Shown: one piece after another, positions 24,650-33,404 of the stretch | Layout: each line of letters opens with the position of its first letter | Position numbering within the stretch: the stretch's first letter is position 1 | Assembly (NCBI RefSeq): GCF_022012475.1 | Contig: NZ_JAKLWS010000016.1 | Coordinates: forward strand, 34,639-98,638 | Source of the DNA: Rhodohalobacter sulfatireducens | Lineage (GTDB): Bacteria > Bacteroidota > Rhodothermia > Balneolales > Balneolaceae | Length of the DNA stretch: 64,000 bases | Direction: 5' to 3' | Notes under the pieces: generated by a model | Seen by the model: the letters and a program-made list of their open reading frames with translations, nothing else | Told to the model about the DNA's origin: nothing | The model's database searches: none | Translations under genes and position numbers: made by a program

Positions 24650-25105
24650 ATGCCAAAAGTTGAGATTACAAAGCGAATAAACGCCCCTCAAAAACAGGTA
24701 TGGGAATTTATTAGTGATATTGAAAAAGCCCCGGAGTGGGTCGTTGTGATGAAGTCACTTATTCATACAACAGAAAATCCAGTTAAGCTAGGTACTGTTT
24801 ACCATGAGTCATCGAAAATTGGTCTTAAAAAATCGAAAACGGAATGGGAAATCACCTATTTTGATGCGCCTCATATGCAGGCTCATGAATGCAATGAATC
24901 GGATTTTAAAGCAACTCTGAAAATGCGAGTGGAAGATAATGGGGATGGCACCAGTATTCTATTTCACTCTACTGACTATCAACTAATGCCCAATTTTAAA
25001 CTTTTAGGAAGGCTGCTGGAGACTATATTCATTAATAGATTGATGAGTAAAAATCTCAATCAATCTGTTATTAACTGTAAGCAAATGATAGAAAACAAGT
25101 ATTAA
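24650..25105 (+). CDS. SRPBCC (START-like) family protein
   Basis: A 151-residue cytosolic protein of the polyketide cyclase / START-like fold that binds a hydrophobic ligand in a deep cavity. The start MPKVEITKRINAPQKQVWEFISDIEKAPEWV is the classic family N-terminus, with strand, helix and the W in helix 2, and the C-terminus is the long closing helix. ATG 24650 is preferred over the TTG six bases before. It is alone, convergent with the complex I cluster. Ligand and role unknown. Confidence 0.85.
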   Translation: MPKVEITKRINAPQKQVWEFISDIEKAPEWVVVMKSLIHTTENPVKLGTVYHESSKIGLKKSKTEWEITYFDAPHMQAHECNESDFKATLKMRVEDNGDGTSILFHSTDYQLMPNFKLLGRLLETIFINRLMSKNLNQSVINCKQMIENKY

Positions 25106-25344
25106 TGAGAAAAGCGATAAAATAATTCTATCGATCTTGTGCGGTCACATTTCTAATTATTTCGGTGTTTATCATATTCTTGCTTTGTCAACTCAATAGA
25201 TTAGTTGAATAGAATTACAAAAATATGCGAATTATGATTCTCTCGAAATCGCAGAATTTTGGAAGAAGACTCAACTTTCCATTTTACACTTGCTAAGTTA
25301 GAATTCCACATAGCCGGATTTATAACTAACAGTGTTGTCCCCTG

Positions 25345-26346
25345 TTAATTGACTATAAAGAAGAGAATTGCCGCAATCACGATAAAGTTCGCGATACTAA
25401 GCGGAAGCAATCTCGACCAACCAAGTTTCATCACCTGGTTGTATTTGAAGCGTGGAATGGTCCACCGTACCCAAATGAAAAGGAACATGAAGAAACCAGT
25501 TTTGATGGTAAACACAGACACATCCAAAATACCTTTTACCAGAGGAGAAAGCTCGGGAAGCCAGTAACCGGCAAAAGGCAGGTGGTAGGCTCCGAAGAAG
25601 AAGGTCGTCATCAGCATAGAGTTGATGACCACATGCATATATTCAGCGAGGAAAAACATCCCGAATTTCATAGAACTGTACTCCGTATGGAATCCTCCCA
25701 CAAGCTCCTGTTCAGCCTCGACCAGATCGAAAGGTGTACGATTACTTTCCGCAAATGCAGCAATAATGAAAATAATTGCACCCAGTGGATTCAGAAAGAA
25801 AAACCACCAGGTCTCCTGGTAAGCTGCAATATCAACGACTCGAAGAGAGCCAACAAAGATTACAACTGAAGCCACTGCCATACCCAGGGGAAGCTCGTAG
25901 CTAATCATCTGGGCAGCAGCTCTGAGTCCTCCAAGGAGAGAATATTTACTGTTGGATGCCCACCCTGCCAGAGTTACACCATAAACGCCAAGAGAAGCAA
26001 CTGCTAACAGATATAATACACTCGCGTTAATATTTGTAGCGTACAGCCCTTCGCCAAATGGGATAACAGCTACCGTCATAAGAGCAGTTATCACGGGTAT
26101 CATCGGGGCTACTGCGTGTATAAACTTGTTTCCTTCAGTAGGTGTTACATCTTCCTTTAAAAGAAGTTTTAGAACATCAGCAATCGGTTGCAATAAACCT
26201 GCCGGCCCAACCCTGTTTGGCCCCATACGATTTTGTATAAAAGCTGCAACTCTCCGTTCTGCGTATACAGCTATAGCTGCAGAGTTCAAGAGCATGAAAA
26301 GTGCCACACCCAGCACTATGAAAGATGATAATGTAACTTCTGCCAT
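25345..26346 (-). CDS. nuoH: NADH-quinone oxidoreductase subunit H
   Basis: A 333-residue membrane subunit of complex I with eight or more helices, holding part of the quinone chamber and the link between the peripheral arm and the proton pumps. Motifs are strong: ERRVAAFIQNRMGPNRVGPAGLLQPIADVLKLLLKED near the start, then NRTPFDLVEAEQELVGGFHTEYSSMKFGMFFLAEY, the conserved quinone-side loop. It is the last gene of the nuoA-H cluster, 124 bases past nuoG, and the genes normally after it (nuoI onward) are missing here. Confidence 0.97.
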   Translation of the reverse strand: MAEVTLSSFIVLGVALFMLLNSAAIAVYAERRVAAFIQNRMGPNRVGPAGLLQPIADVLKLLLKEDVTPTEGNKFIHAVAPMIPVITALMTVAVIPFGEGLYATNINASVLYLLAVASLGVYGVTLAGWASNSKYSLLGGLRAAAQMISYELPLGMAVASVVIFVGSLRVVDIAAYQETWWFFFLNPLGAIIFIIAAFAESNRTPFDLVEAEQELVGGFHTEYSSMKFGMFFLAEYMHVVINSMLMTTFFFGAYHLPFAGYWLPELSPLVKGILDVSVFTIKTGFFMFLFIWVRWTIPRFKYNQVMKLGWSRLLPLSIANFIVIAAILFFIVN

Positions 26347-26469
26347 CCCCTAAAAGGTTTTGAATTATTTCAATTGTGTCATCCTGAACGCAATTCAGGA
26401 TCTCCGTTCCAATTTTGAGTACAGAGGTTCTGAGTCAATCTCAGAATGACTTTTCATTAAAAATTATTA

Positions 26470-28203
26470 TTATGCTTTCGTTTTTTTCGTGCCTTCAATT
26501 GAAAGCTGAATTCCATTGTTATCATCCATATCAGGATAACTTACACCAGAAAAAGCTTCATTTAAACCGGCAATTTCTTCTATGATTTCCCGTCCGGAAT
26601 TATATACAACATCCACTCCGCTTTGATCAGAAACTTCTGCCATAAATCTCCAAAGTGGCAAACAATCCACCTTATTCTCTTCAGTTCGCCAATTATCGAA
26701 GTTGGTTCCGTAACGATCTAAGCGACCTTCAGACATCTCCAGGTCAAGCCGCCGGTTGGAATATTTGGTCTCCTTAGCAGGAAATGTACGTTGAATTCGT
26801 CCGTCGATATTAACATAGCTTGCTGCATGTTCAGCGGCAGTTGTAATTGGCACTACAAGATCAGCTGCTTTTGTTGTATCAGAGTGGTTCGTTGCAAAAA
26901 CGATCACAAATTTATCGTCAAAATCTTCCTGTGACAAAACATTTCGATCCAATAAATGATCACTTAATACGATAACCAGTTCAGCATTTTTAACTGATTT
27001 CTTGATGGCTGAAGCTTTCTTCTCTTTAAGATTCAACAGTTTACAACCAGTTGTATTGGGAGCAAGATCATCCGTGATCAAAAAGCCATCACCTTTTCCT
27101 TCTTCGATGTTAGGCGTAAATACGGGCTGATCAATTCCCAGAAGGTTTGCATACTTGCTGAAGACATAATTCTCTTCAACGGATGCATGAGGACTGCCGA
27201 TAATTAAAATCTTGTCTTTGTCCGTATCGGCTACTTGTTCATTAAATGTAGCGATTGCGTTATTCCAAGATGAAAGAATCTGTTCACCATCTAATTTCTG
27301 TATCGGCCGTGAAATTCTGTTCTCATTGAACAATTTATAAGCATCCCGAGCTTCATCAGGAATCCAATGATCGTTAACATCTTCATTGTGGCGCGGTGTA
27401 ATTCTCAGGATGAGATTGTCACGCGTCCACAGGTCAATATTCGATCCTTTCCCATTCGTAATATCGATACTTGGAGTCTGGTTCATTTCCCAAACTCTCG
27501 CTTTAAACCTAAAATCAGATGATGTTAGTGCACCCACCGGACAGATATCCACGGTATTCATTGAATATGGATCATCAAAGGTTTCTCCCGGTGCTGTGGT
27601 CGGGTAATTCTTATCACCCCGCGAAGTGATCGTCAATTGATGTGTATTACTGATCTCCTGGGTAAATCGCGTGCATCGGGTACAGTTGATACAACGTTCA
27701 GCATCAAGTGTAACCCTGGGTCCGAGCTCAACTCTCTTGGGCTTATGAACTTTTTTCACTTCAAACCGGCTTCCTTCAGGACCATACTTGTACGTTTGAA
27801 TTTGAAGCGGACACTCACCCGCCTGATCACAAATCGGGCAATCAAGTGGATGATTAATCAGGATAAATTCGAGGTTATCTTTTTGAGCCCGTTTTACTAA
27901 ATCATCGGTTTCCTGAGTGTGAACCACCATATCATCAGACATAGTGAGATTACAGGAAGTCTGAAGCTTTGGAAACCAACGGATCTGTTTTTCACCGTTT
28001 TCGTCCAACTCATATTCTCCGGTCTCCTTGTCCTTCACATATTGTCCTACCTTCACCATACACTGGCGGCAGTTTGCAGGGATGGACATTGAAGGGTGAT
28101 AACAGAAAAATGGTACCTCTTTCCCGAGATCCTGAATAAACTGGAGAAGCTTATGCTCTCCTTCAAATTCGTATGTCTGACCGTCAATGACTATTTCGGG
28201 CAT
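26470..28203 (-). CDS. nuoG: NADH-quinone oxidoreductase subunit G (short form)
   Basis: A 577-residue iron-sulfur subunit. ATG at 28201-28203 gives the expected ferredoxin start PEIVIDGQTYEFE. Ligands are: 2Fe-2S cluster C34, C45, C48 and C84; His-Cys3 4Fe-4S cluster H118, C122, C125, C131; and a further 4Fe-4S cluster C171, C174, C177 and C221. The remainder is a shortened molybdopterin-oxidoreductase-like domain, so the protein is smaller than the roughly 900-residue form of E. coli, as is common in this phylum. The frame open upstream to 28248 covers part of a repeat and is not used. A four-helix-bundle gene remnant separates it from nuoF. Confidence 0.95.
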   Translation of the reverse strand: MPEIVIDGQTYEFEGEHKLLQFIQDLGKEVPFFCYHPSMSIPANCRQCMVKVGQYVKDKETGEYELDENGEKQIRWFPKLQTSCNLTMSDDMVVHTQETDDLVKRAQKDNLEFILINHPLDCPICDQAGECPLQIQTYKYGPEGSRFEVKKVHKPKRVELGPRVTLDAERCINCTRCTRFTQEISNTHQLTITSRGDKNYPTTAPGETFDDPYSMNTVDICPVGALTSSDFRFKARVWEMNQTPSIDITNGKGSNIDLWTRDNLILRITPRHNEDVNDHWIPDEARDAYKLFNENRISRPIQKLDGEQILSSWNNAIATFNEQVADTDKDKILIIGSPHASVEENYVFSKYANLLGIDQPVFTPNIEEGKGDGFLITDDLAPNTTGCKLLNLKEKKASAIKKSVKNAELVIVLSDHLLDRNVLSQEDFDDKFVIVFATNHSDTTKAADLVVPITTAAEHAASYVNIDGRIQRTFPAKETKYSNRRLDLEMSEGRLDRYGTNFDNWRTEENKVDCLPLWRFMAEVSDQSGVDVVYNSGREIIEEIAGLNEAFSGVSYPDMDDNNGIQLSIEGTKKTKA

Positions 28204-28211
28204 TTTTTTAA

Positions 28212-28666
28212 ATTGTTGATTTTTGATTGTCGATTGTTGAATGATCAATCATAGATTTTGTTGAGCTGTTTTCCTGGATTTGATAAAAATTGAAGTCAGT
28301 TCATATGCTTCTTTTCTTAAGTCTTCCACCATTTTATTGGATTTCAATTTTTCATCAATAATAAACTTTAACCAGAATTCGGACTCATCCACTTCTTCTA
28401 TAACAATACCGATTTTGTGTATAAAAACTGCTTTCGTTTGACCATGACATGCTGCTCGATAGTTAGCTGCAACTGATGTACTACATCGTATTAACTGCCC
28501 TTTTATGTGATTTCCTAAAGCGGTCTTTGGTAAAGCGATAGCTAATTTTACACATTTATGGGCAAATGCTTTTTGTTCGTTTTATTAATTCATCTTTTCT
28601 CATGATGATTGAATTTTGTGATAATTTGATGAGTTTTAAAATAATCAACAATCACAAATCAACAAT
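28212..28666. mobile_element. 455-bp insert with 24-bp inverted ends between nuoF and nuoG
   Basis: The left end 28212-28235 (ATTGTTGATTT...) and the right end 28643-28666 are inverted copies of each other with 22 of 24 bases identical. Between them lies a frameshifted four-helix-bundle gene on the same strand as nuo. The unit sits between the nuoF stop (28673) and the nuoG start (28203), without disturbing either. Mobility is inferred from structure; no transposase or target duplication is visible. Confidence 0.5.
28249..28603 (-). pseudogene. Four helix bundle protein (23S rRNA intervening-sequence family), frameshifted
   Basis: From ATG at 28601-28603 the frame reads MRKDELIKRTK and then runs into a stop after four more codons. 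In the next frame it continues as FAHKCVKLAIALPKTALGNH, then IRCSTSVAANYRAACHG, then EEVDESEFWLKF, to a TGA at 28249. The join is in a run of five As; with four the gene would be intact at 117 residues. The motifs (FxxxxxxLxxxLPK, CSTSVAANYRAA, EADESxFWL) are those of the S23/IVP four-helix-bundle family, known from insertions in 23S rRNA helices and as stand-alone genes in Bacteroidota, and related in fold to the Avd protein of diversity-generating retroelements. Either a real frameshift, a programmed one, or a sequencing error in the A-run. Confidence 0.8.
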
Positions 28667-28672
28667 CATCAA

Positions 28673-29968
28673 TCACGCCAGAGCGTGTACGCTTTTCTTA
28701 CACCGGGCTTCAAACTCATCCCGGAAGCGATTGATAGTATGACGAACCGGCCATGCAGCTGCATCAGCAAGAGCACAGATTGTCCGTCCTTCCATCTGTG
28801 TGGTAAGGTCCAGTAAAAGATCGAGATCCTTCACTTCGCCTTCGCCATTTTTAATCTTCAATAATATTTTTTCAAGCCAGCCTGTACCTTCACGGCATGG
28901 AGTACATTGTCCACAAGATTCATGATGATAAAAGTGTGCAATTCGCCACAGCACATCCACCATATCTGTGTCTTCATCCATCACAACCATTCCGGCTGTT
29001 CCCATCATGGTACCAACAGTTCGAAGGGAATCGCTGTCCATTGTAATTCCATCAAGTTGATCTGCTCGTAATACGGGAGTGGATGAGCCGCCAGGAATAA
29101 CAGCTTTCAGTTCTTTGCCTCCTTTAATTCCCTGGGCAACATCATGAATCAAGTCAAGAACAGGAACACCGGATGGTAATTCATACACGCCGGGTCGGTT
29201 TACGTGACCGGAAATTCCATAGAGTACAGGACCGGGATGATTTTTTGCACCAACGCCTTTGAACCACTCAGCACCTCGGTTAATCACCGCAGGTACATGC
29301 GCCAATGTTTCAATATTGTTGATGGTGGTTGGCCGTCCCCATAATCCTTTTTGAGCAGGGAAAGGAGGCTTCACTCGTGGATAACCGCGTTTACCTTCAA
29401 GGGATTCGAGCATAGATGTCTCTTCACCACAGATATAAGCACCTGCACCGGAATGAACATAAAATTCAATATCACGACCGGACCCTAAAATGTCTTTGCC
29501 GATATATCCTGCATCGTAGGCATCCTGGATTGCTTCCTCCATCATGTCGATGTAGGATTTATACTCGCCACGGATATACACGTATATTGTGGTAATCTCC
29601 ATCGCATAAGCGGCAATCAAGGCACCCTCAATAAAAATATGTGGATTGTACTCAAAAATCTTGCGGTCTTTAAAAGTGCCCGGTTCAGATTCATCTCCAT
29701 TACAAGCGAGATAACGTGGACCTCCGTCGGCAGGGGGCATGAACGACCATTTCAACCCTGCGTTAAAACCGGCACCGCCTCGTCCGCGGATATTGGCTTC
29801 CTTAACTTCGTTGATCACACTTTTGGAATCCGGCCACTTGTCGTTATCAGTGAAAACCGATTTCAGTGCAGAATATCCGCCGTTTTTTTCATAATTCTTA
29901 ATCTGATCCAAATCAGGGATATCGGGAATCAGGACGGGTTCAAAATTTTTCCAGTCGGGTTTGCTCAT
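28673..29968 (-). CDS. nuoF: NADH-quinone oxidoreductase subunit F
   Basis: A 431-residue subunit that binds NADH and FMN and starts electron transfer in complex I. The glycine-rich FMN/NADH site reads RGRGGAGFNAGLKWSFMP near residue 60, GAYICGEETSMLESLEGKRG follows near 175, and the 4Fe-4S ligands are in ESCGQCTPCREGTGW near 350 with the fourth Cys in TICALADAAAW. Length is standard. It begins three bases after nuoE ends and is followed by the four-helix-bundle insert instead of nuoG directly. Confidence 0.97.
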   Translation of the reverse strand: MSKPDWKNFEPVLIPDIPDLDQIKNYEKNGGYSALKSVFTDNDKWPDSKSVINEVKEANIRGRGGAGFNAGLKWSFMPPADGGPRYLACNGDESEPGTFKDRKIFEYNPHIFIEGALIAAYAMEITTIYVYIRGEYKSYIDMMEEAIQDAYDAGYIGKDILGSGRDIEFYVHSGAGAYICGEETSMLESLEGKRGYPRVKPPFPAQKGLWGRPTTINNIETLAHVPAVINRGAEWFKGVGAKNHPGPVLYGISGHVNRPGVYELPSGVPVLDLIHDVAQGIKGGKELKAVIPGGSSTPVLRADQLDGITMDSDSLRTVGTMMGTAGMVVMDEDTDMVDVLWRIAHFYHHESCGQCTPCREGTGWLEKILLKIKNGEGEVKDLDLLLDLTTQMEGRTICALADAAAWPVRHTINRFRDEFEARCKKSVHALA

Positions 29969-29971
29969 AGT

Positions 29972-30505
29972 CTATTTAATATTATTTCGCCGTGGCATTC
30001 CGATTTTCTCATACTCCGGTTGTTCACCGTTTTTCAAAGATTCAATAAGGTTGTCTACTTTTTCTTCTGTAAGGTGATTTACATACTTATCATTTGTAAC
30101 CTGTAACATCGGAGCATATCCGCAGGCACCTAAACATTCTACTTCATTCAGGGTAAACATTCCGTCATCGGTTGTTTCACCTTTTTTGATCCCGAGTTTA
30201 TCCTCGAGGTAATTCAGAATATCATATCCCCCGCAAAGCTGGCAACTCAGGCATGTGCAAACGTCTAAGACGTGTTTTCCTTTCTCCTCCTTGTAGTATT
30301 GGGTGTAGAAAGTAGCAACACCGTGAACATGTGCTTCCGGCAGATCAAGTGTTTTTGCAACCAATTTTTGAACTTCCGGATTAACATGTCCAAAGCGGTT
30401 CTGAGCAATCCACAAGGCAGGTAAAGTGACCGGAGTTACTTCCGGGTACTTTGTTTTGAGTTTTTCTATTTCTTTGAGGTCTTCTTTCGTGAATTCGTAT
30501 GCCAT
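29972..30505 (-). CDS. nuoE: NADH-quinone oxidoreductase subunit E
   Basis: A 177-residue thioredoxin-fold subunit with a 2Fe-2S cluster. The first ligand pair is in VCTCLSCQLCGG (residues about 87-98) and the second in CLGACGYAPMLQV (about 128-140). The start AYEFTKEDLKEIEKLKTKYP is the usual helical N-terminus. It sits five bases after nuoD and three before nuoF, so it belongs to the same transcript and forms the NADH-oxidising tip with NuoF and NuoG. Confidence 0.96.
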   Translation of the reverse strand: MAYEFTKEDLKEIEKLKTKYPEVTPVTLPALWIAQNRFGHVNPEVQKLVAKTLDLPEAHVHGVATFYTQYYKEEKGKHVLDVCTCLSCQLCGGYDILNYLEDKLGIKKGETTDDGMFTLNEVECLGACGYAPMLQVTNDKYVNHLTEEKVDNLIESLKNGEQPEYEKIGMPRRNNIK

Positions 30506-30510
30506 AATCC

Positions 30511-31803
30511 TTATTTGTCAGCTTCTCCAAGTACCGGGTCAACTCCACCAATAATCACAACGGTGTCTGCCACCATTTCTCCGTCCAATATATTTTCGAG
30601 AACTTGCAGGTTGGTGTAAGAGGGTGCATTGATTTTGAGCCTCCATGGATGACCGGTTCCATCGCTCTGGATGTAGTAACCGAGTTCTCCTTTTGGAGAT
30701 TCAACAGCATGGTAGCTTTCCGCACCATCAGGCGGACATATACCGGTGTCTGTCATCATAAAATCGTGAATCATACCTTCCATGGAGTAGTACACTTCAT
30801 CTTTTGAAGGGTATGATTTTTTAGCGTCGTCCATTCGGATGGGGCCTTTCGGGAGTTTTTCGAGACACTGTTCAATAATACGAATACTTTCATGCATCTC
30901 CTCCATTCGAACAAAATATCGTGCGAGGTTATCGCCTTCAAGCCGCGTTGGGATATCAAAATCTACTTCAGAATAACGTGCATACGGGGAGATTTTTCTT
31001 ATATCTACCGGATAGCCACAAGCTCTTAAAACTGGCCCTGTCGCCCCGATTTCAATTGCATCTTCCGTTTTAAGGACACCGACAGCCTCATTTCTTTCAA
31101 TAAAAATCCTGTTTCTGTCCAATAACTTATGATAATCCTTCAGCTCTTTTGGAAAGGTTTCAACAAACTCTTTAATAGCACCGGTTGCTTCATCCGTCAG
31201 GTCATTAGCCACGCCACCAATTCGGGCATGAGAAATCGTAAAACGGTGCCCCCCAATCCGGTCCATGATATCATAAATTTTTTCACGCTCTTTAAACGTC
31301 CAGATAAAGAACGATACCGCTCCGGCATCCATCACCATGGTTCCAAGCCAGAGAAGGTGAGATGATATTCGTGCGAGCTCACAACCGATCATTCGTATAT
31401 AATGAGCGCGTTCCGGTACCTCTACGTTAGCAATTTTCTCAACAGCGGTACAGAGTGCCACATTATTGTTGTAGGGAGAGAGGTAATCCATGCGATCGGT
31501 GTAAGGCATGAATTCCTGGTAAGTTTTGTTCTCAGCAATTTTTTCAACACCACGATGAAGGTAGCCGATGTCTACTTTCGTTTTTTCAATGGTTTCCCCG
31601 TCAAGTTGTAGAACCAGTCGAAGAACACCGTGCGTAGCCGGGTGCTGAGGGCCCATGTTTAGAACCATCTTCGTGGTAAGCGGATCACCATCATCCATCT
31701 CCTCAATGGTAGTATGTTTATCTTCAAGGCTTTGATAGAGTTTCCTCTGGTGTTCCTTGAAAAAAGTGGGTTTTACCTTGCTTTGGATGTCTTTTAATTT
31801 CAT
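30511..31803 (-). CDS. nuoD: NADH-quinone oxidoreductase subunit D
   Basis: A 430-residue (49-kDa type) subunit lining the quinone pocket. Hallmarks are NMGPQHPATHGVLRLVLQLDGE near residue 50 with the His that contacts quinone, YLHRGVEKIAE, YLSPYNNNVALC, and the closing DPVLGEADK. It is separate from nuoC, unlike the fused form of some bacteria. It starts 11 bases after nuoC and is tightly followed by nuoE. Confidence 0.97.
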   Translation of the reverse strand: MKLKDIQSKVKPTFFKEHQRKLYQSLEDKHTTIEEMDDGDPLTTKMVLNMGPQHPATHGVLRLVLQLDGETIEKTKVDIGYLHRGVEKIAENKTYQEFMPYTDRMDYLSPYNNNVALCTAVEKIANVEVPERAHYIRMIGCELARISSHLLWLGTMVMDAGAVSFFIWTFKEREKIYDIMDRIGGHRFTISHARIGGVANDLTDEATGAIKEFVETFPKELKDYHKLLDRNRIFIERNEAVGVLKTEDAIEIGATGPVLRACGYPVDIRKISPYARYSEVDFDIPTRLEGDNLARYFVRMEEMHESIRIIEQCLEKLPKGPIRMDDAKKSYPSKDEVYYSMEGMIHDFMMTDTGICPPDGAESYHAVESPKGELGYYIQSDGTGHPWRLKINAPSYTNLQVLENILDGEMVADTVVIIGGVDPVLGEADK

Positions 31804-31814
31804 AAGTGTACTGC

Positions 31815-32327
31815 TTAATCGGTATCAGGCGTTGTACTCGGTAGTTCAATTGAACCGGGTATCCCTAAAAGCGGAAACTCTTTTCTCAGTGGGAAATATT
31901 CAAAATCTTCCGGCATGTAAATTCTTCTTAGATCGGGGTGATTTCTGAAATAGACCCCAAACATATCATATACTTCTCTTTCAAACCAATTCGCAGCCTT
32001 CCAAATGGGTACAACGGAGTCTACCTCGGGATTTTCCTCCTCACATCGAATTTTTACAAACACACGCTGCTGATGCTTTAAAGAGAGTAAGTTATAAACA
32101 ACCTCGAACCTTTCATCTGAGGTGTAGCGATCAATCCCAAATACATCACTCAAGAAGATATAGTGTAGTTCTTCTTTAAGATATTTGCTGATTTCCAGTA
32201 TGGAATCAGCATCTACAATGATAAATGTATCACCGGATGATTGGTAAACATGAATCAATTTATCAGAAAAGTTTTCAGATAAATGGTCAACTGTTTTTTG
32301 AAGGTGTTCTGATAATTCTAAGCTCAT
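31815..32327 (-). CDS. nuoC: NADH-quinone oxidoreductase subunit C
   Basis: A 170-residue (30-kDa type) subunit of the peripheral arm. The family signature WFEREVYDMFGVYFRNHPDLRRIYMPEDFE is near residues 115-145. ATG at 32325-32327 gives an eight-base gap from nuoB; the longer frame needs a TTG at 32345 and would overlap nuoB, so it is not preferred. It helps hold NuoB and NuoD together. Confidence 0.95.
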   Translation of the reverse strand: MSLELSEHLQKTVDHLSENFSDKLIHVYQSSGDTFIIVDADSILEISKYLKEELHYIFLSDVFGIDRYTSDERFEVVYNLLSLKHQQRVFVKIRCEEENPEVDSVVPIWKAANWFEREVYDMFGVYFRNHPDLRRIYMPEDFEYFPLRKEFPLLGIPGSIELPSTTPDTD

Positions 32328-32334
32328 AGATAGA

Positions 32335-32817
32335 TCAGGTGTCAAGCATTATCGAATGCTCAGTTTTAATTTTGTCCTGTATTTTCATCAGTGCGTGGAG
32401 AACGGCATCGGGTCGCGGCGGACAGCCGGAGATATAAGCATCAACGGGGAGGAAATTGTCACAACCCTGAACAACACCATAACATCGATGCATACCACCT
32501 GTAGAAGCACAAGCCCCCATGGCGATACACCATTTTGGGTCGGGCATCTGATCCCAGATCCTTCGTATAGCGTGTGACATTTTATAGGTGCACCAACCGG
32601 CAACAATCATCACGTCGGCCTGTCGCGGAGAAAACCGCATAACTTCCGAACCGAAACGAGCCGCATCATATCGTGGGCCTGCAAATGCCATCATTTCGAT
32701 AGCACAACAAGCCAGTCCCATAGGCATAGGCCATGCAGCGTTGGATCGTGCCCAGTTTACGAGCGTATCCATCCTTGTTGTTAAGTAACCTTTACCAAGT
32801 GCGCTTTCTATTCCCAT
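32335..32817 (-). CDS. nuoB: NADH-quinone oxidoreductase subunit B
   Basis: A 160-residue subunit carrying the last 4Fe-4S cluster (N2), which passes electrons to quinone. Ligands are the adjacent Cys pair in [11 protein letters not shown] (near residue 35), one Cys in GACASTGGM and one in [16 protein letters not shown]. Only one base separates its start from the nuoA stop. Confidence 0.97.
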   Translation of the reverse strand: MGIESALGKGYLTTRMDTLVNWARSNAAWPMPMGLACCAIEMMAFAGPRYDAARFGSEVMRFSPRQADVMIVAGWCTYKMSHAIRRIWDQMPDPKWCIAMGACASTGGMHRCYGVVQGCDNFLPVDAYISGCPPRPDAVLHALMKIQDKIKTEHSIMLDT

Positions 32818-32818
32818 A

Positions 32819-33208
32819 TTACTTCTTCAAAGCCTCATATTTAAAATTTTTCATATCCCAGTCTAAAGTACCCTTCTTTAGAGTATATATAAGACCGATA
32901 AACAGTATTACAATAAATACTGTCATCGCCACAAACGTTCCTGTACCCATATCTAAAAAGCGAACAGCCCAGGGATATAGAAATACAACTTCAAGATCAA
33001 AAACGATGAACTCCATGGCTACCAAGTAGAAAGCGATTGAGTACCGGTCTTTCGCCTGGCCAACCGGATCCATACCACTCTCATAAGGTTTTAATTTTAC
33101 CGTATTGGGGCGATAGGGGCCGAGAAATCGGGAAAGTGCCATGAAGGCGAGCGCCAACACAAATGCTACGCCGAGGAGTACAAAAATTGGTAAATATTGC
33201 TCAAACAT
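32819..33208 (-). CDS. nuoA: NADH-quinone oxidoreductase subunit A
   Basis: A 129-residue three-helix membrane subunit. The conserved loop [44 protein letters not shown], seen in parts, identifies it clearly. It is the first gene of the nuo cluster, so the promoter should lie in the 196 bases before it (33209-33404). Confidence 0.96.
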   Translation of the reverse strand: MFEQYLPIFVLLGVAFVLALAFMALSRFLGPYRPNTVKLKPYESGMDPVGQAKDRYSIAFYLVAMEFIVFDLEVVFLYPWAVRFLDMGTGTFVAMTVFIVILFIGLIYTLKKGTLDWDMKNFKYEALKK

Positions 33209-33404
33209 AGATGCTAATTTCTTACAGATGCTAAATTACCGCCAGACAGTTGGAATGTCAACGTAGCAGCGGCAGGAATATAGCAGTTCTTAAGGGCAAA
33301 GTAGAACTGTTTTTTAAAAAAATGAGTTATTAAAATCTATCTAGACTGATTCTAAAATAAAGTCTTTTTTGCATGATCAATAATATATTTCATTTAAAAA
33401 TAAC

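Noticed and set aside
29639..30106. 155-codon open frame on the plus strand across nuoF and nuoE
   Set aside because: It runs antisense to two well-supported complex I genes and has no family pattern.
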